Shown here: one piece after another, positions 5,891 to 8,455 of the stretch
How the letters are laid out: each line of letters begins with the position of its first letter
How positions within the stretch are numbered: the first letter of the stretch is position 1
NCBI GenBank assembly: GCA_019746355.1
Contig: JAIESC010000011.1
Location: 1-8,455 of the forward strand
Reading direction: 5' to 3'
DNA: 8,455 nt
Source: Xanthobacteraceae bacterium
Lineage (GTDB): Bacteria > Pseudomonadota > Alphaproteobacteria > Rhizobiales > Xanthobacteraceae
Position numbers and translations under genes: made by a program
The notes under the pieces: generated by a model
Databases searched by the model: none
Told to the model about the DNA's origin: nothing
The model's input: the letters and a program-made list of their open reading frames with translations, nothing else

Positions 5891-6178
5891 ATGATCCGGT
5901 CGTGGCGCAATTCTGCGTCGCGCAAGGTCTGGGACGGCGAGCGGCCGAACCAGTTTCGCGGGCTGGATTTCGAAGCGGCGACCGATCTGCTGCTGGCGCT
6001 GAACGTCGCGCAGTCGCTGCAAGACCTGAGCCCGCTCAGGAGCGTCGGGCTGCACAAGCTGAAGGGCGACCGCAAGAACCAGTGGGCGATGACGGTCAAT
6101 GACCGCTGGCGTATCTGCTTCGAGTTTCGCAAAGGCGACGCATTTGGCGTCGAGATTGTCGACTACCACAAAGGCTGA
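5891..6178 (+). CDS. higB: HigB-type toxin (RelE/ParE superfamily)
   Basis: This 95-residue protein is of normal length for HigB, a ribosome-dependent mRNA endonuclease that cuts translated messages and halts growth when free of its antitoxin. It shows the family core: a long helix (FEAATDLLLALNVAQSLQDL), then LHKLKGDRKNQWAMTVNDRW, the conserved RICFEF strand (74-79) and the closing VEIVDYH (88-93). The toxin comes before the antitoxin, the order normal for higBA and reversed from most type II pairs. Two bases separate the stop from the antitoxin ATG. No ribosome site is seen, and the start is supported by the promoter just upstream and the conserved N-terminus. Nothing in the sequence suggests loss of function. 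Confidence 0.92.
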   Translation: MIRSWRNSASRKVWDGERPNQFRGLDFEAATDLLLALNVAQSLQDLSPLRSVGLHKLKGDRKNQWAMTVNDRWRICFEFRKGDAFGVEIVDYHKG

Positions 6179-6180
6179 AC

Positions 6181-6471
6181 ATGATGGCTCCGATCGCGCA
6201 CCCCGGCCGACTGCTCAAACGCGAACTCGCGACGCGCAAGCTCAGCGCCAACCGGCTGTCGCTCGATATCGGCGTGCCGTCGGGCCGCATCACCGACATT
6301 CTCAACGGCCGCCGCTCGATCACCGCGGATACCGCGGTCCGGCTGGGGCGCTACTTCGGCAACAGCGCACAGTTCTGGCTTGATTTGCAGGGGCAGTACG
6401 ACATCGCGGTGGTGGAGCGCGAGAAGGGCGGAGAGATCGCGAAGCGCGTCAGGCCAGCGGATGCGGCGTAG
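6181..6471 (+). CDS. higA: HigA-type antitoxin (XRE helix-turn-helix)
   Basis: This 96-residue protein belongs to the HigA/VapI group. These proteins neutralise HigB by binding it and repress their own operon through an XRE helix-turn-helix. The family opening HPGRLLKREL (7-16) leads to LSANRLSLDIGVPSGRITDILNGRR (21-45), the DNA-binding motif, then SITADTAVRLGRYFGNSAQFWLDLQ (46-70), one of the most conserved stretches of this family. The C-terminal tail is charged. AAAGG (6170-6174) lies six bases before the first ATG, and a second ATG follows directly at 6184. It is co-transcribed with higB and probably regulates the promoter at 5856-5884. Confidence 0.93.
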   Translation: MMAPIAHPGRLLKRELATRKLSANRLSLDIGVPSGRITDILNGRRSITADTAVRLGRYFGNSAQFWLDLQGQYDIAVVEREKGGEIAKRVRPADAA

Positions 6472-6477
6472 CGCTTC

Positions 6478-6550
6478 CGGACCCGCCTCAGCTCGCGGTG
6501 CGAGCTAAGGCGGGCTTGAGTCCGCCGTAGCTCCTGAGCGCGAAGGCGGA
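6478..6550. repeat. Tandem stem-loops after higBA, possible terminator
   Basis: The main stem is CCCGCCTCAGCTCGC (6482-6496) with GCGAGCTAAGGCGGG (6500-6514), 14 of 15 positions paired around GGT. It is extended by CGGAC (6478-6482) with GTCCG (6520-6524). A second element follows with TCCGCC (6521-6526) and GGCGGA (6545-6550) outside a small GCTC/GAGC stem. It starts seven bases after the higA stop, so it can end that transcript, although only a weak T-run follows. The form resembles dispersed palindromes of Bradyrhizobium-type genomes. Confidence 0.6.
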
Positions 6551-6608
6551 AGTCGCGCGTGAACGCGCTTATGGTTCAATCCGAGCCGCGCCGGCCGGCA
6601 TTGGCCTG

Positions 6609-6950
6609 TCACTGGTGTGGGCGCTTCGCCAGCATCGTGAACGAGCCGTCGCCGTTCGCCACCACCTCGACGCCCTTGCTGCGCAGCCATTCGATGTGCT
6701 CCGCCTGGCTCATCGGCTTGAGCGGGTCGTCGGCCGGCGCGGCGTGGACCGGCGTGCGGGCCGGCAGCTCCGACCGCTTGAGATAGCCCTTGAGCTCGCC
6801 CCAGCCGTTGAGCTCGTCATAGCGGTCCTTGATGGTGGGCGCCGCGCCGTCGCCGCCGCTGAAATCGGTTTCGAGGTATCGCCGCTCGCTGGCGTGCAGC
6901 TCGCGGGCGGTGCCGTCGGCGTTGACGTAGATGTAAGGGTAGGGGCGCAT
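6609..6950 (-). CDS. Conserved-looking hypothetical protein
   Basis: This 113-residue protein begins at ATG 6950, with a weak AAGG just upstream. The frame is open up to 7247, but that part is compositionally odd (Arg/Pro-rich) and covers a repeat. The N-terminus MRPYPYIYVNADGTARELHASERRYLETDFSGGDG is well structured, followed by IKDRYDELNGWGELKGYLKRSELP. After an Ala/Pro linker comes a C-terminal module, PMSQAEHIEWLRSKGVEVVANGDGSFTMLAK. No signal peptide or membrane segment is seen, so it is probably cytoplasmic. I do not recognise a named domain, though the style is that of a protein conserved in Rhizobiales. It stands convergent to higBA and divergent from the TRIC-like gene. Confidence 0.72.
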   Translation of the reverse strand: MRPYPYIYVNADGTARELHASERRYLETDFSGGDGAAPTIKDRYDELNGWGELKGYLKRSELPARTPVHAAPADDPLKPMSQAEHIEWLRSKGVEVVANGDGSFTMLAKRPHQ

Positions 6951-7032
6951 GGGCCTTGGTCGCGGGCGACGGCGGAAAGGTTCGAAGCGCCCCGGCGACG
7001 GACGCATTCGGTGCAACTCGGGCGGTGTGCTG

Positions 7033-7054
7033 CCTCTCCCGCTTGCGGGGGAGG
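7033..7054. repeat. Short palindrome CCTCTCCCGC..GCGGGGGAGG
   Basis: The arms at 7033-7042 and 7045-7054 are ten bases, paired except for one T-G wobble, around a TT loop, followed by a G-rich GGTTGGGGAGGGGG stretch. This is a very common form of intergenic repeat in Rhizobiales-type genomes. It lies between the divergent hypothetical and TRIC-like genes. Confidence 0.5.
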
Positions 7055-7140
7055 GTTGGGGAGGGGGTCGCAGCGGTGCGCTGTTACCAGAGCCGTTGAG
7101 GTAAGCTCCACGGCATCGCCATTCCGCCGCCGGGGCCGCC

Positions 7141-7794
7141 ATGCTCGATCTCTTCCTTCTCTCGCTCGACTGGTTCGGCACCGCCGTGTTCGCGGTGACC
7201 GGCGCGCTCACCGCCTCGCGCAAGCGCATGGACATCACCGGCTTCATGCTGCTCGGCGCCGCGACCGGGATCGGCGGCGGCAGCCTGCGCGACGTGATGC
7301 TCGGCGCGCTGCCGGTGTTCTGGGTGCGCGAGCCGGTCTATCTCGGCATCTGCATCGCGGTCGCGGCGGCGACCTTTGCCCTCGCGCATATCCCGGAGTC
7401 GCGCTACCGCGCGCTGCTCTGGCTCGACGCCGCCGGACTTGCGCTGTTCTGCGTGGTCGGCGCGGAGAAGGCGCTGATCGCGGGCGCCGGCGGCTTCATC
7501 GCGGTGGCGATGGGCGTGGTGACCGCGACCGTGGGCGGCGTGATCCGCGATCTGCTCGGCGGCGAGAGCCCGCTGATCCTGCGCAAGGAGATCTATGCCA
7601 CCGCGGCGCTGGCCGGCGCGTTCGCCTATGTCGCGCTCGCGGCGGCGGGCGTGTCGAAAGCGGCTGCCGCATTCGCGGGCTTTGCGGCCTGCTTTGTGAT
7701 CCGCGCGCTGGCGCTGCGCTATGGCTGGTCGCTGCCGGTGTACCGACCGCGCGAGGGAAGGAGCGCGGAGGAGGTGGAGCGGTTGGGGAGGTGA
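7141..7794 (+). CDS. TRIC/UPF0126-family membrane channel
   Basis: This 217-residue inner-membrane protein is built as two repeats of the UPF0126 module, about three membrane helices each plus a seventh near the end. The first repeat carries GIGGGSLRDVMLG (43-55) after the helix LFLLSLDWFGTAVFAVTGAL. The second carries VVTATVGGVIRDLLGG (126-141), continuing ESPLILRKEIYA. These Gly-rich, kinked motifs are the family signature, called glycine transporter in Pfam and related in fold to eukaryotic trimeric intracellular cation channels. Prokaryotic members form trimeric K+ channels in the cases studied, though some have been linked to amino-acid transport. The start codon has only a weak purine-rich sequence upstream. 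The gene ends five bases before the convergent toxin pseudogene. Confidence 0.93.
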   Translation: MLDLFLLSLDWFGTAVFAVTGALTASRKRMDITGFMLLGAATGIGGGSLRDVMLGALPVFWVREPVYLGICIAVAAATFALAHIPESRYRALLWLDAAGLALFCVVGAEKALIAGAGGFIAVAMGVVTATVGGVIRDLLGGESPLILRKEIYATAALAGAFAYVALAAAGVSKAAAAFAGFAACFVIRALALRYGWSLPVYRPREGRSAEEVERLGR

Positions 7795-7799
7795 GTGGA

Positions 7800-8054
7800 T
7801 CAGCGGATCAGAGCGTCGTAGTCCGCATGCGAGCCGATCCAGAACCATACCAAATCCTCGTCGGACTCGACAGCCAGCGCGCGATAGCGAAGTCCGACCC
7901 GTACGGACCAGAATTTTCCGACCTTCTTGAAGCGCAGCGAGGGGTGCTGCGGGTCCTACTTCAGCAGCGCATAATTCTTGTCGGCGAGTTCGCGCACCTG
8001 CACGGGAAGCTTTTCATAGGCCTCCCAGAACGCGCGGCTCGCGAAATGCCTCAT
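7800..8054 (-). pseudogene. RelE/ParE-family toxin broken by an in-frame TAG
   Basis: From ATG 8054 the minus strand reads 32 residues (MRHFASRAFWEAYEKLP, then VQVRELADKNYALLK), then TAG at 7958-7956. It continues in the same frame for 51 residues (DPQHPSLRFKKVGKFW, SVRVGLRYRALAVE, LVWFWIGSHADYDALIR) to TGA at 7802-7800. Rejoined, it is an 84-position toxin of normal length for this RelE/ParE subgroup, whose cores read LLK-x-DP-HPSL and KVGKFWSVRVGLRYRAL. A single base change such as CAG to TAG explains it, and no frameshift is needed. The start overlaps the antitoxin stop as ATGA. The first 32 residues lack the strands that carry the catalytic or target-binding surface, so the short product should be inactive. 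A sequencing error or suppressed stop remains possible. Confidence 0.88.
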
Positions 8055-8248
8055 AGCTCGCGGGCGCGCCCCTTGCGGAGATCGTCCAGCGCCGCGTCCG
8101 CGAGACGGTCGAGCTTGCCGTTCGTTACATCGCGTTCGATCTTGTCGTCGAAACGCGCGGCATCGAACTCCTCGAACCAGGCGCGGAAACGCGCGAGGTC
8201 TTCGGGAGGCAACTTGGCGACGGCCCTTTCGAGTTCTTCTATGGTCAT
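8051..8248 (-). CDS. Antitoxin of a RelE/ParE-type toxin-antitoxin pair
   Basis: This 65-residue, highly charged, mostly helical protein has an N-terminal MTIEELERAVAKLPPEDLARFRAWFEEFDAARFDDKIERD followed by GKLDRLADAALDDLRKGRAREL. I recognise this form as the small antitoxin that precedes RelE/ParE-family toxins of the type broken at 7800-8054. The C-terminal part (about 40-65) would bind and block the toxin, and no classical helix-turn-helix is obvious. Its TGA overlaps the toxin ATG by four bases (ATGA), the usual translational coupling. No ribosome site precedes ATG 8248; a promoter just upstream suggests a leaderless message. It is intact although its toxin is not. Confidence 0.82.
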   Translation of the reverse strand: MTIEELERAVAKLPPEDLARFRAWFEEFDAARFDDKIERDVTNGKLDRLADAALDDLRKGRAREL

Positions 8249-8254
8249 CGTGTA

Positions 8255-8283
8255 AATATAGCGATTGACGGTAGGGTGGGCAA
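8255..8283 (-). promoter_or_regulatory. Predicted promoter of the antitoxin-toxin pair
   Basis: On the minus strand, TTGCCC (8283-8278) and TATATT (8260-8255) are separated by 17 bases and match four and five of six consensus positions. Transcription would start at about 8248, the first base of the antitoxin ATG. The -35 box lies inside the left arm of the palindromic repeat at 8274-8395. Confidence 0.5.
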
Positions 8284-8395
8284 AGGCGCCACCAGCGCGT
8301 TCACGCGCGTCTTCGACGCGCTATGGCGCCGTGCCCACGTGCATGCGCCAACGCAAGATCGCGTGGGCCCGGCGCTAACGCGCCTTGGCCCACCC
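8274..8395. repeat. Nested palindromic element (MITE-like)
   Basis: The outer arms GGGTGGGCAAAGGCGC (8274-8289) and GCGCCTTGGCCCACCC (8380-8395) match at 15 of 16 positions. Inside are a perfect AGCGCGT/ACGCGCT hairpin (8294-8300 and 8316-8322) and a 13-of-15 pairing between 8325-8339 and 8362-8376. There is no open reading frame, and I cannot make out a target-site duplication. The last 60 bases of the window after it show no feature. Confidence 0.65.
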
Positions 8396-8455
8396 TGTAC
8401 CACTCCTGGCGTTCGGAATTGGTCTCGGTTGTAGACTGGCCGGACGGGCCGATCT

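Noticed and set aside
6615..8255. Plus-strand open frame of 546 codons across the right-hand third
   Set aside because: It crosses three oppositely placed or out-of-frame genes and a repeat, and its translation has no recognisable domain.

Overview
The window is GC-rich DNA from an alphaproteobacterium, most likely of the Bradyrhizobiaceae/Xanthobacteraceae type. This rests on a strong G/C bias at third codon positions, two orphan TctC (Bug-type) solute-binding proteins, a stand-alone response-regulator receiver, and several families of palindromic intergenic repeats that resemble those of Bradyrhizobium relatives. The taxonomic call is an inference from gene style; nothing in the window fixes it.

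Layout, left to right. The 3' part of a YidB-like (DUF937) gene is followed by a hairpin-rich gap and a MaoC-type (R)-hydratase gene (518-979). Positions 980-1550 hold no clear intact gene. They hold what looks like a decayed exported-protein gene and a short GC3-rich secreted-like reading frame. A minus-strand receiver-only response regulator (1551-1922) is divergent from a TctC gene (2197-3177), which is followed at close spacing by a cupin gene (3259-3834). A long palindromic repeat separates these from a second, convergent TctC gene on the minus strand (4007-5008). After another repeat cluster comes a small secreted PepSY-type protein (5343-5600, minus).

The right-hand third is an accessory-looking stretch. 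An intact higBA toxin-antitoxin pair (5891-6471, toxin first) has a convincing promoter. It is followed by a repeat cluster, a conserved hypothetical gene (6609-6950, minus) and a TRIC/UPF0126-type membrane channel (7141-7794). Next is a second, minus-strand toxin-antitoxin locus (7800-8248, antitoxin first). Its RelE/ParE-family toxin is interrupted by an in-frame TAG codon, so the antitoxin appears intact and the toxin broken. A roughly 130-bp nested palindrome lies upstream of that locus and overlaps the predicted -35 box of its promoter.

Functional links. The first TctC and the cupin probably form one transcription unit for uptake or handling of a carboxylate-like compound, and the receiver may be read from the opposite side of the same intergenic region. 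No TctA/TctB membrane genes are present, so both binding proteins are orphans here. I saw no wholly new multi-gene system. The most notable points are the nonsense-interrupted toxin with its retained antitoxin, the two toxin-antitoxin promoters that both place transcription starts at about the start codon, the repeat-derived -35 box, and the 12-bp tandem repeat at the signal-peptide junction of the second TctC.
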